Of a stretch of 42,315 nt of DNA, positions 32,106 to 42,315 are shown in pieces. The stretch spans positions 981,102-1,023,416 of the forward strand of contig MNCI01009412.1 of the NCBI GenBank assembly GCA_015680685.1. The letters are read 5' to 3'. A program made the translations under genes and the position numbers. The notes beneath the pieces are model-generated. The model did not search any database. It was not told where the DNA came from and saw nothing but the letters and a program-made list of their open reading frames with translations. The DNA is from Gnetum montanum (Eukaryota > Streptophyta > Gnetopsida > Gnetales > Gnetaceae). Position 1 is the first letter of the stretch; the number at the start of each line of letters is the position of its first letter.

Positions 32106-35100
32106 GTTCTTTTTGCCCTCAAACTAGCTTAAAACAACCATTTCAAGTGCTCAAACTCTTTCTCAAATCTTGGAATCTCCCACTATGGTCTACTAATGCC
32201 TAAATCTAGGAAAATGTGATAATCGTTGACCATGTTTAATCATATATTACCCCACCTTGCTTGATTTTTCCTTGTTTCAAATTTGCTTAACATTATTTTG
32301 CTCTATCTCTATAGTATTTTACATTATGTTAATAATTTCATCACATAGATGCCACTTAATGTTCTTATAGTTGACATGTGAGACTATAGTATGGACACAT
32401 GGGTATAATTTGGCTTACCTTTTAGCTTGAGTGGACATCATGATTATGTTAAATGATCCATTGACCTTGATTACTTAGAAATTAAGCCTATGAGCCCATT
32501 TGACCACATCGCCTCTATAGAAAAGCCTCTTGAATGGCATGAACACCTAGTTAAATCCTTTGACCTCAAGGCTAGTGACATTACTAAAGACTCTCTAGTT
32601 GAGGTTCTAGTCACAATACATAGTGGTGAGGAGAAAATACTAAAATTAAGGTCATTACTTAAACCACAATGGGCTTAAGACATTAGTAAGGTCCTTTAAG
32701 ATAACATTAAGGCCTTTTCCTAGTTATATGAAGATATGCTGGGTCTTAATCCAAGCCTAGTTTAGCATAATATAATACTTGATCCTAGTATTAAGCTAGT
32801 TAAGCAAAATATTTACAAAATAAGACCAAATATAGCCTTGGTAGTTCATGATGAGATAATGAAATTTTATCAAGCTAGTTTCAACCATGCTATCGATTAT
32901 GTAGATTCAATATCCAACATAGTTGAAGTCCTTAAAAAAATGGGAGTATGTATATTTGCATTGATTTCTAAGATGTAAATAAGATAACTAAAGATGATTT
33001 TCCTTTGCCTAGTATTTATCAACTCATCAATACTATGACTATACATGACTTTTTGTCATTCATGAATGGGTTCTTAGGATACAAACAAGTTAAAATCAAC
33101 CTAGATCATCAACTTCACATGACCTTCATGACCACTTGGGGAATCTTCTATTACATCCTAATTCCATTCAGTCTAAAGAATGTAGGCATAACCTATCAAT
33201 TATCCATGACCTACATATTTAGTAACTACATGCTAGGATTGCTCAACAATTATGTGGATGACATAGTAGCCAAATACAAAGTGGCCAATGACCATGCACA
33301 TGACCTTGATTTAGTACTTAAATAATGTCTCAAGGAGAGACTTAGGCTCAATTCTATGAAGTGTGTCTTTGGCATTAAAACTAGTAAGATGCTTGGCTTC
33401 ATAGTATCTAAAGTATTGATACATTTCAATCTTGATAAGTTTAAGGCCATAACCAACTTGGCAAGGAGCTTAGGGGATTACAAGGTAGATTACAATTTAT
33501 CCATAGGTTCATCTCAAGGCTTACAGATAAGATATAACCCATGAAGCATTTTATTAAGAAAGGAGTTCATTATGAGTGGATTTCCCAATGCCAAGAGGCC
33601 TTTTATAACATTAAGCAAGAGTTGGCTTAACTAACCATGTTGTATCCACCACAAAAGAGTAAACCTTTTTCTATCTACCTTGTAATCTTTGACACATCCA
33701 TAGCCTCTCTACTCTCAAAAATGAGATGATGGAGAAAAGCTACCTGAATACTACTTGAGTCATTCATTAATATCCTATGAGACCTAATACACAGAGGTTG
33801 AGAAGTATTATCTAGTTCTAGCCTTTTCCTTGAAGAAGTTGAGACACAATCATTTTAGGATTCAAGTTAATGTCATGTGCAAAGAAAACATATTAGAACC
33901 ATAATGATCAACATCTATGAAAGTAGATGGATAGCATGATGCAAGGCCATGACAGATAAGTTTGACATGCTTTACATCTCCCAAGCCTCAACCAAATATC
34001 AAGCTATAGCTACACAACTCAAAATTTTCCTAGTTGAAGACCATGTAGCCATTGATCCTATCTTCCTTGATGAGCATGTCAACATTTTTAATGAGGTGCA
34101 TAAGGGTTACAAGGCCATCATGCACTTTGAAGGAGCCACAACTACCCATGCGGCTAGTGTTGCTGCCATCTTAGCATCACATTTTGGTGTAATCCAACAT
34201 TTGTCTTACCATTTTTAATTTACATCCACCAACAACATGGTGGAGTATGAAGGATTAGTCAAAGGAATGATGGAAGCTTGTAGCTAAGGAATCAAATTCC
34301 TAATGATAAAATGCAATATACAGCTTGTAGTTAACCAAGTAATTAAGATTTATACACAAAAAGAAAAATATTTACAACCTTATTATGACCTAGCTAAGAA
34401 GCTAATGCAATAATTTATAGACATTGACATTCAACATATACCCCAAACTAAGAATACCTTAGCTGATGCCATTACAACCTTAGTTGTAAGTGTGGCACTA
34501 GATGTGTTTAGCAAGTTACATTATTTAATGAGGAACTATGCTATTCCCATTACACAAAACACTGAAGTCATCTCCATAGTCACTATTAACACCTCTTCTC
34601 AAAAAGAGTGGCATGAAGATATCAAGTTTTACCTAATGCATGATGAATCTTTGCAAAACCTGATTGCTTCTCAAAAAGATGTTGTACATAAAATCTCAAA
34701 ATAATATGTCACTCTATCTGATAATACATCATGTTAAAGGTCTTATGATGGCATATTGTTAGTGTGCTTGTGTAGAATCGAAGCTTGCACAATCCTTGAG
34801 TAAGTTCATGAAGGTATATATGGGGGACATATAGGATCCATAGCCATGACTACAAAAATTGAATGATTAGGATACTATTGGCGCTATATGGAAAGTGACT
34901 GCCTGCAGAAGGTTAAGACTTGTGATACATATCAATGACACAGTAACTTGATACATGTGCCATCAAGCAAGTTACACGCTAATAAGATATCTTGGACATT
35001 TTAACAATGGGGAATTAACATTATTAGATCTAGAACGCACAAGTCTTACGTAGGGTATAGCTTTATCATCATTGCAACTGAATATTTTACAAAGTGGGTT

Positions 35101-35870
35101 AAAGGTATTCATCTAAGGAAGATAATGTCACAACAAGTTTGTAAATTCATAGTAGATAACATAATAGCCTATATTAGCATACCTTTAACCACAGTCATAG
35201 ATAATGAACCATAGTTTAGTAGTTAATAAACACAAGCCTTTTGTTAGCAACTAAGCATTAAGCATTCCTTTTTATCACCATACTATCCACAAGCCAATGG
35301 AAAAGCTAAGGCTAGCAACAAAGTTATCATAAACTTGCTCAAAAATATTGTAAACAACAACAAACACAAGTGGCATGAGTATCTTTTACACACACTTTGA
35401 GCATTTAGGACTACTTTTTGAATTACAGCTGGTGTTACCTTGTATAGCCTTGTTTATGGATCTAAAGATGTTTTCCTTTTGAATTGTAGGTTACATTGCT
35501 AAGATTAGCTCTATTTGACTTCATCCATGATGAGTAGAATAAGGAGCTACATATCATAGACCTTAATTTGGTGGAAGAGTAGCAAATATAAATTCTTGCT
35601 CAATTGAATGATACTAAGAGAGGAAGAAATAATAGCATTGTCATGATCTAAACAACGGAAAGATCAAGTAAGGAGACCTAGTCCTCAAGGCCATTCATGA
35701 ACACATGTACAAATTCGTAGCCAATTGGAAGCAACCTTTCTTGGTTACCAAAGCCTATGGTAATGGGACATTTAGATTGGTAGAAATGGATGGAAATTAA
35801 TTGGCCAATCTAGTAAATCATTCCCATCTTAAACTCTATCATATCTAGCATGTTTTCCTTTTAGGTATGC
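32106..35870 (+). mobile_element. Tat-type gypsy pol (RT, two RNase H domains, integrase), decayed
   Basis: In order: SLLKPQWA and YEDMLGLNPSLV (32650-32760, pre-RT block); DFPLPSIYQLI, FLSFMNGFLGYKQVKI (33050-33100), IPFSLKNVGITYQLSMTYIF and the catalytic box NNYVDDIVAK (33248-33277); then MLGFIVSKVLIHFNLDK. The RNase H region is broken near 33600-33900. A second, archaeal-type RNase H follows: HFEGATTTH (34122), STNNMVEYEGLVKGMMEA (34229-34283) and LVVNQV. Integrase has VHEGIYGGHIGS (34807), KTCDTYQ, QWGINIIRS (35008), EYFTKWVKGIH, PYYPQANGKAKASNK (35280) and WHEYLLHTL. A GDLVLKAIHEH tail ends it near 35860. Dual RNase H is the mark of plant Tat/Ogre-like elements. No LTR or gag of this lineage precedes it. 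Confidence 0.85.
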
Positions 35871-37302
35871 ATAAATGATCAATCAATGGCCTTTACAACC
35901 TATAACAAGCAAGCTTGCATGACATCTCTCTCTCTTTCTTTGTATTTGACATGACAAATGAACTAAAAACTTTGTAAAATCTATGATCCATGATACAAAT
36001 CATTCAATATTGTATTGATAGTAGCCTATGGTTGCCTATAGTTTGTTAGTTATCTCATGTCACCTGATCCAATGTTTTGTAACAACATGTATTCTTTATC
36101 TTATTTTCTTGTTCTATTGGAGTTGTGCTTGCAGGATGAAGCCTGAAAGTTATCATGAAGGTGTAGCTCATCATAACAACAAGTTACCATGTGATCTTGA
36201 TGTGCAAGTTATCTTTCTATGCCAAGAATTCTCACCTCACACAACATTCATTGCCCCCTTTAAGCCATAATCTTATAGTCCAATTGCAACCTTCCTTACC
36301 AAAAAAAATTAATAATGACCTATGTTCAACATTCATGCATTGTGGCCTTGTGACATCTCCTATGTCATGCTTCATCATCAAGTTCATTAGATGTAATACT
36401 TCTCATTCAACAAGAAAACAAAACTAAGTTCAAACTTGACAATGAAACCCAATGAAGGTCTTACCCCACATAAGAAAAAGAACAAAAAAATGAAATGAAA
36501 AATTTCCAAAAAAGCCAAAAGGAAAATGAAGCCCAAGAGTCAGATCAATGGCTCTAAACAAGAAAAGGAAGAAGCCTAATATCCAATGAAGCCTTGGAAT
36601 GAGATGTTGATTCCTTAGAAGCATTACCAAATGACTAATACTTTAAAGAATGATGCATGAAGACTACATAGATTAGCAAGAGTGTCACTACCATATTGGT
36701 AACCATGATGTCAACATGTGAAATTCATTGTTATTTATTGTGGTGATTCCCTATAACCAAACATCACTTTTATTCTATATCATTCTATCATAATCTTATA
36801 TCATCAGTGTAAGAAGTCTTCAGTGTGATTTGATAGCTATGGAATCAAGCATGGAGAGGAAAAATCAGTGATGGATCTGTGGTGATGTTTTACACTTTTT
36901 TCAATGTCTCTCAAGTTAATCCTTAAAACATCAACAAAGATAAGCTAATGAAAAACCCCACACATGTTGCAAACAATGGCCAAAACCACTTGTAATTTGG
37001 TGGAAAAATAATGGTAGACAAAACTACCTTATTTTTTTCAACAACCAACATTGTGACCTACATCACTGGAATGTGACGTAGAATTTTTATTATAAAGTAT
37101 AAAATTTGTATTTCATAGACTATAATCTCACAAATCTTAACTTATCAAGGCTTAAAAAATGCTTCATAAGTAGAAAATGCCTCATTTTCTAGGTGAGAAA
37201 ACTTGTATCTTGCTTGTACCTAGGCTTGGAAAAGCTGAAAATGCCTTCCAAACCACCAATTTGGGTTTTTCTTAGTTTTTGTGATGTCCATAGAAATTTA
37301 TA

Positions 37303-37500
37303 TGCTAGAACCACCTATAGCTAGTGTATAAATTTTTGGGGTTTAATTTTTATGCTAGAAAAACCTACAACCAACATATACATTTTTGGAATTTAGTTTT
37401 TACCCTAAGAATCTTGCATAGTTAGTGTATAAATTTGAGCATTGAATTTTTGCATAGAATAGTTCATAAATCTAGTGTAAGAACCATCAAAATTTCCAAA
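37303..37500. repeat. Degenerate tandem repeat, unit about 50-55 bp, 3 to 4 copies
   Basis: Units share TATGCTAGAA-like starts, a CTAGTGTATAAATTT core and a TTTAATTTTTA-like end, at about 37303, 37351, 37402 and 37455. Copies are strongly diverged. Confidence 0.6.
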
Positions 37501-38052
37501 TTCAATAAAATTTTGTGGATAAAATACCTACAAGCATACAAAATTTGCAACAATCTATCATCAGTCATGGCAAAAATTTGCAGCGATGGATCAGACACCA
37601 TATGACCTATATAAATTGAACTTCATCACATCAAGAGGAGATTTAGCAGATTTGTATTTACACTAAACTAGAGACTTTTATAGCAATGCAAATTTACTAG
37701 AAGTTCAACAACCATTCCACCATCCACAATGCAAATCTAGTGCTAGAGAGACTAGTAAAGAGATTTAGGAGCAAAACATGGAACTTCTAGAGAGAAAAGT
37801 TGACTAAAAGACACACTTTGCTAACTACATTAGGTCTTAAGCATGTTTCATTTAGCTCTTTATGCATTCAAAGCACATAAATTTGTACTCATTCAAACTT
37901 TTTTCTTGCTAACAATTTATTATTTTTAATAACAAATTATAGTTACTTTGTCATTGCAAATTTATTTTTTAGTTTTTATGCTTCTAGATCTACTTTTTCA
38001 ATTACATTTATTCACATTTTTAAGTAGGTTATTAGAAAGATTATCTAGGGTG

Positions 38053-38088
38053 CTTCAGATCCTTTTCCGATGCTTGCAGGATCTGAAG
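38053..38088. repeat. Perfect 10-bp inverted repeat (hairpin)
   Basis: CTTCAGATCC (38053-38062) and GGATCTGAAG (38079-38088) are perfect reverse complements around a 16-base loop. No U-run follows and no function is assigned. Confidence 0.7.
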
Positions 38089-38419
38089 TTAAATCATTTC
38101 ACTCTAAAATCTTTAGTTTTTTAGCATCAAATTTTTTAGGCATTACAAAGTTAAACATATATAGTGTTATAACATAATTTAGTTACAAAAATGTTTATTA
38201 ATGATGAAATCATATTCATTAATTATTCCTAGTAAATTTTCTATTATATATCTCTTTTCATGCTTCATAATTTTTTGAGCTTTTTCATCAAACTACTTTC
38301 ATAGTTACCCATAGCTAAAAAGAAGCTCTAATACTTGTACCTACTATCATGGTTTAACTCTTATCAAATTGAGCTTACCTTTTCCACATGAAGTACTTTT
38401 GTAGCTGTGTTGGTTACCA

Positions 38420-38990
38420 CTATAGTGAGCTCATTCAATAAATCTCCAAGATTTTGGCTCATCTTTATCATTGATTCTATTTGTATGTGTATTTCTCCTA
38501 CTATTTTTCCCATAGCAAACATCATTCCATAAAATAAGCTCTTTTAAGTATGGCATTTGTCTCTCCTTGAGATTCATGGCTTTGTTCACTAACATGTGAG
38601 TGTTTTCCATTGCTTCCTCACAAATAACTTGTTTATCAATAAATGGCTCTATTTTTGTAGCCAAAGCATGTTATTTTCATTTATTTCTTTTGAATTTAGC
38701 AATGCAAGCTTGATAATTTAAGATTTTATAAATTTTTAAGTTGATAATTAATTTTACCTTTGTTTCCTCTAGCTTCTACTAAAGCTTGAATATTTCTTTA
38801 ATGTATTTCTAATTTTTTATTATATGATATTCAATAAGTACTTCTTTGAAAGCCAAAATTCCATGAAGCTTCTTTTTTTGTTGGTCACCTATATGTAAGC
38901 TCTCTTTTAAGATCCTAATTCTTCTTTGCTTATCTTAAATGAAGGATTATCACCTAGATCCATAGTACTCATCTAGCTAAATGAAGTCTT
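38420..38990 (-). pseudogene. Relic of a Lys/Glu-rich, probably coiled-coil ORF, unknown family
   Basis: On the minus strand one frame runs from about 38940 to 38431 with only five stops (for example KQQxKLEETK-like stretches near 38770). It includes KKKLHGILAFKEVLIEYH (about 38890), AMENTHMLVNKAMNLKERQ (about 38600) and WNDVCYGKNSRRNTHTNR. The upstream part (GDNPSFKISKEELGS) is joined by one 1-base shift near 38920. Composition suggests a coiled coil. It could be a retrotransposon gag or accessory ORF; I do not recognise it. Confidence 0.4.
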
Positions 38991-40007
38991 GCATGGGTTG
39001 ATAGATGAGTGAAAGCATAACCTCTTTGAGTGGTTGTGCCCAAGCTCAAATCTAGGTCTTTGATGTTAGAAACAAGTACTGTATCATTACTTCAAATGAG
39101 GGTTTCTTCTACTGATCTTGAATGAATTATTTTAATTATTATATTTTCTAATGAGTAAGTTTTCTTAGATATTAAAGCTAAACTATAGTTGTTTCAGTCA
39201 CCTATCTATGTGGGATGGTTAGCTTTTCTTCTTGTATTCTCTCATTTCAATTTTTATATTGTAAAACAACATCCGTATGAACTTTTGAATTAGTAGAATA
39301 TCTTAGGATAAGAATCATATGTTTCTTTATTTGGTTTATGCCTGCTCTTCTAGATGAACTTATAATAAAATATCCTAAGGAAAAGTTTATATTAATGGTG
39401 ACTTCAAAACCAACTTGCGTAATAGAGCTTTATTTAGTAAGTTTATCTACTAGTGGTATGACTTGCTAACTTCTAAGAAATTTGAGTATCATTGTTTAAG
39501 TTTCTCTCACTCTTTCATACTCTACTTGTTTGTATTAGTACTTAATATTTTTGAAGACTTCTACTTTATTATCAAAATTCTAGCAAAAATAATACTTCTC
39601 CATGATAGAAAGTTAATAGTCTTCAAAATCTTAAGCTAAATAATGCTTTCATTTCATAAGCCATCTATAAGTGCTTATCCATAATGATCATAATATTCTT
39701 CTCTTAGTGGTAGTATAAGGTACCTTTGAAGCTCTTGTCTAGCCTAGATTTTTTATTTAATTTACAAAGTAATTAGGCTCTTAGATGTAAATAGCATTTG
39801 TCACATCAAACTAAGAAGTTCTTTTGAACTTCAAAATATTATAAAAATTGTATGGACATAAAGGTACACTATATTTCATGTATTTGAAGGTGATGTCGAT
39901 AATATGTCCTATGTTGGTGAATTTTTATGATTTAATTTTTAATAGAAAATTATCAAATTTATTGTAAACATACTTTAGAGTACCTTGCTTACTTTGTATT
40001 TTGATTC
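38991..40007. other. AT-rich, nothing recognised
   Basis: No open frame or repeat is convincing on either strand. The sequence ends at the U5 end of a minus-strand LTR. Confidence 0.5.
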
Positions 40008-40574
40008 TATGACATCCTATCCACGGATGTCATCGAAAACATCAAATATACGATATATTAGACATTATGCATATGAAGAAAATATACCAAATGGGAAATA
40101 TATGTGATATTCAACATTATGTATAAAATAGGAAAAATGCAGAAAGACCAACAAAAGAATGTTTTATTGATATCGAATAGTGTATCCAGATCATGCTTTG
40201 AGAGTGTTCCTTGGGGTTTTTTTCCTTTGGTATCTATCCTTTAGAGGAAATCCAACACTAGCACCATAGTTAGGCCTATAACTTGGCCAGAAGGGATGGC
40301 TAGTCCACTTCCTATCTTGCTTCACCCAGCATTCCATGACTTTCCCATACCAAGTCTTCCACTCCATGTTGGCACAACATCTAACCCTAGGTATAAATTT
40401 CTTAGGTCAAATGTCCAAAGGTTACCTTAAGACACATGTCCATTATTGCAACATGCCCTTTTAGGTCTTAATTACGACTACCCTTTCGATTCTTATTAAG
40501 ATAAAAATAATACTTGTTATGAAAAGACACCATCTTCATTAGGTATAAGCATCATTTGGAAATAGGGATGTGAT
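40008..40574 (-). repeat. 3' LTR of a minus-strand chromovirus-like element
   Basis: 567 bp; the plus strand starts TATGACATCC and ends GGGATGTGATA. It aligns end to end with the solo LTR at 29361-29923 (shared blocks such as AATCCAACACTA and GGCCAGAAGG). Flanking 5-mers do not match. The polypurine tract on its right makes it the 3' LTR of an element whose body should lie to the right. Confidence 0.8.
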
Positions 40575-40600
40575 AATCTATCCCCCTTAGGTTTCATTCG
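40575..40600 (-). other. Polypurine tract of the minus-strand chromovirus-like element
   Basis: On the minus strand CTAAGGGGGATAGAT runs directly into the LTR start TATCACATCCC, the usual layout of tract and 3' LTR in these elements. Confidence 0.75.
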
Positions 40601-40770
40601 TCCTTGAATGAATCCACATTCTCTATCTTTTTCCATCTCCAATGCTTTCTTTCATGATCTTGTGCTTCAATAATTTGATTTCTCCTTTGAAATTGAAGTT
40701 ATTTCTTGCTTATTCTATAAAAAATATATATGTGAGAAAAATATATGGAAAATTAAATATTACTTTCTTG
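40601..40770 (-). mobile_element. Possible 3' tail of the chromovirus-like element
   Basis: Minus-strand wording such as KIENVDSFKDE just before the tract could be the very end of the element's body, but no RT or integrase is present. The element's body is otherwise missing and the CCR4-like copy starts within about 10 bases. The junction is placed by inference. Confidence 0.35.
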
Positions 40771-40775
40771 ATACT

Positions 40776-41910
40776 TANAGATCTTGATCAACCTTATGGA
40801 CTGATGGAAGTAATTGTAATTCTACCATAAGTGGTAAATGATTAGATGGTCTTGTTTGGGATGGCAAGGCTTGATCTTGATTCTTATCAAATTCTTCTCT
40901 AGAAATCAACTCTAGTAACTTGGTAACTTGAAATAATTGAGCATCGTGCCAAATATAATACAAAGTCCCAATGAAGAATGTTGTTGACCCATCTTCATTA
41001 ATCATTGCAGAGTAATTTGTAAACTATGGTTCTTAATGAGTGCCATCCATCAACATCATTTGTTCCTAAATTCTAAAGTCTAATTTATCTACTGAAGATT
41101 CAAAGTAAGTAGAATATGCACTGGAATTGCATGCTGAATTGATGGAAACATCTTCTTCAAGTTTGGTTCATCTTCCAAAGATATTTTTTACAAATCCATA
41201 TTTTAAGAATTGCTACTTCCAACTTTTGTATTGAAGTCTCCATAAAGAATAAATGGAACTGGATTAGTATAACTTAGTAATAACTTATTCTTCAAACTTT
41301 CTTCTATTTTCTTAATCAAGTATGCTCCTTGACATAGTCTAACATCTAAACATGTTGATTTGGCAATTAAATATGTGTTAACTATGCATACACATCTTCC
41401 TAATAACTATATTTTTCGAGTTACTGCTAAGGCTATGTGATTTTTCTTAAATCTTAATTGTTCTTTCTTTCCCATCACTTGAAGTTTTGGAATTTCAAGA
41501 ATCATATTTTCTAAACTCCATTCAAATCTTTCTACTAATTCAAACCTAGCTTCTTTATAAAATATTGCACAATCATCCATGTTGTGATTTCTACAATATG
41601 CTAATATGTACAACTCAAAAGAAGAAGTCCCATACGAACCTTTTTGCTTATAGATACTTCCATATCCCATATTTCCCAAGTTTGGTTGGAATCGATATAG
41701 AAATTCCCATGGCAAGACTTCTTGTAAGCACAAGACATCAACATCCAAATCTTTTAACTCTGCTAAGATGTATGGATATCAATATTCATGCCAATCTAAG
41801 GCCCATGATGGACATAGTGGATATTGTTTCTCCCTCACTAGTGATCTTGCAAGCACGTTGTGTGCTGCAACTTTCATTCTCAGTTTTGGATTTTTGTTTG
41901 GATCATTTCT
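40776..41910 (-). pseudogene. Broken copy of a CCR4/nocturnin-type deadenylase, apparently intronless
   Basis: Minus-strand blocks in family order: KVAAHNVLARSL (about 41860), PLCPSWALDWHEY (about 41810), LAELKDLDVDVLCLQEVL (about 41760-41710, with the catalytic Glu), GYGSIYKQKG, DDCAIFYKEARFELVERFE (about 41575), NHIALAV, VCIVNTYL (about 41385), ILYGDFNTKVGSS (about 41250, the D-x-N motif), FTNYSA, FFIGTLYYIWHDAQL and ALPSQTRPSNHLPLMVEL (about 40840). The last SDH triad reads SNH, so a catalytic Asp is lost. These are the exonuclease-endonuclease-phosphatase motifs of poly(A)-specific CCR4-like proteins, not of LINE endonucleases. Several stops and at least two frame changes break it, and one N is at 40778. 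The N-terminal part is absent. The ALAV to VCIVNTYL stretch is continuous apart from one TAG, suggesting a retrocopy, although no poly(A) tail is visible. Confidence 0.8.
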
Positions 41911-42111
41911 CTTCATGAGTATGATACTCCTTATCAAAATGACATTTTGAGTCTCTATGTTTTTTTCCCTATGTTTTGATTGCAGGATGGATTAATATAC
42001 CCTTTTCTTGATGGTTAAGGTTATTCTGTTTCTTCAACTAATTCTCCAACTAATACATTGACTGATAATCAACTACATCAACTAAATAACTACATTATCT
42101 AATTTTATTAA
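41911..42111. other. Flank between the CCR4-like copy and the next LTR
   Basis: AT-rich, no gene. It may hold more of the upstream part of the CCR4-like copy, too decayed to read. Confidence 0.4.
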
Positions 42112-42315
42112 TGATGAGTGGCGAGGTACCCCTACACTCAACCATACGAATATGAGAGTGCACGCATGATCTGGTCGAACTCCGCAGACTAAATGCCTTA
42201 ACGCCACAAGAAACACTTGGGGTTAATCGTTCGTTGTCTTCCCAGGCTTGCTTGTATGTGTCATGGTGTATGGTTAAGTAAGTCTGAGGTATATGATTTT
42301 TTTTGGTATTTTTCA
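42112..42315 (-). mobile_element. Partial LTR, minus strand, Athila-type gypsy family
   Basis: It starts TGATGAGTGGCGAGGTACCC, identical over its first 20 bases to the U5 end of the solo LTR at 5736 (also CTACACTCAACCATACGAA and TCTGGTCGAACTCCGCAGA-like blocks). No primer site lies to its left, so it is a solo LTR or a 3' LTR. The rest is beyond the window. Confidence 0.85.

Larger units (their letters stand above)
35871..38419. other. AT-rich region after the Tat pol, probably its 3' tail and LTR remains
   Basis: No protein is recognisable. A purine-rich stretch (36465-36580) could hold a polypurine tract, and a TATA-like word CCTATATAAATTG lies near 37609, so an LTR may be present between about 36600 and 38060; no second copy in the window confirms it. 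Confidence 0.4.

Noticed and set aside
27218-35870. One single intact element from 27218 to 35870
   Set aside because: The gag-protease part matches the complete Athila-type element but the pol is a different lineage with two RNase H domains, and no matching 3' LTR was found.
40776-41910. LINE endonuclease as the source of the nuclease motifs
   Set aside because: The CPSWALDW, LCLQEV, CAIFYK, IGTLYYIW and LPS blocks are those of CCR4-like deadenylases; the LINE endonuclease at 25529-26100 has different wording.

Overview
The window looks like nuclear DNA of a seed plant, most likely one with a large, slowly turning-over genome such as a gymnosperm (taxon is inference, low confidence). It holds one intact-looking gene, for a thylakoid rubredoxin (RBD1 type, about 1.5-2.2 kb). 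Almost everything else recognisable is layered, decayed retrotransposons plus one broken host-gene copy. There is no sign of bacterial, organellar or CRISPR sequence. Layout: 1-555 is the end of a minus-strand LTR. 1524-2159 is the rubredoxin gene. 2160-3949 shows nothing recognisable. From about 3950 to 26100 lies a stack of nested insertions that can be read back in order. A minus-strand LINE is cut into pieces: its endonuclease end is at 25529-26100 and its reverse transcriptase and C-terminus at 5735-3950. It was hit by an LTR element that survives as a solo LTR (5736-6614) and by a plus-strand Ty1/copia-type element (6686-25523) that shows gag but no recognisable pol. The copia element was itself hit by a complete 13.2-kb Ty3/gypsy element of the Athila/Tat side (9656-22894), with 5-bp target duplications GCAAG, 899/898-bp LTRs, a tRNA-Asp primer site, a gag-pol frame and a third large ORF. 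The most interesting part is the 3' third of this gypsy element. A roughly 936-codon reading frame (18876-21686) runs without a single frameshift. It is preceded by a copy of the element's own U3 promoter motifs with a TATA box (18425-18506) and by a plausible 223-bp intron ending right at its ATG. Its 29 internal stops, and roughly 59 more in gag-pol with only one frameshift, nearly all look like single transitions from Gln, Arg or Trp codons. That decay is far heavier than the roughly 8-9% LTR divergence would predict. From 27218 a second, older relative of the same gypsy family begins (LTR, primer site, gag, protease), with a chromovirus-type solo LTR inside its gag. At about 32105 it breaks off into the pol of a different lineage (Tat-type, two RNase H domains) that runs to about 35870. 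35871-40007 is AT-rich and mostly unreadable, except for short tandem repeats, a hairpin and a minus-strand coiled-coil relic. 40008-40590 is a minus-strand chromovirus-type LTR with its polypurine tract. 40776-41910 is a broken, apparently intronless copy of a CCR4/nocturnin-type deadenylase. 42112-42315 enters another minus-strand LTR of the first family. Apart from the rubredoxin gene, which acts in photosystem II assembly, no genes here work together. The logic of the window is successive retrotransposition.
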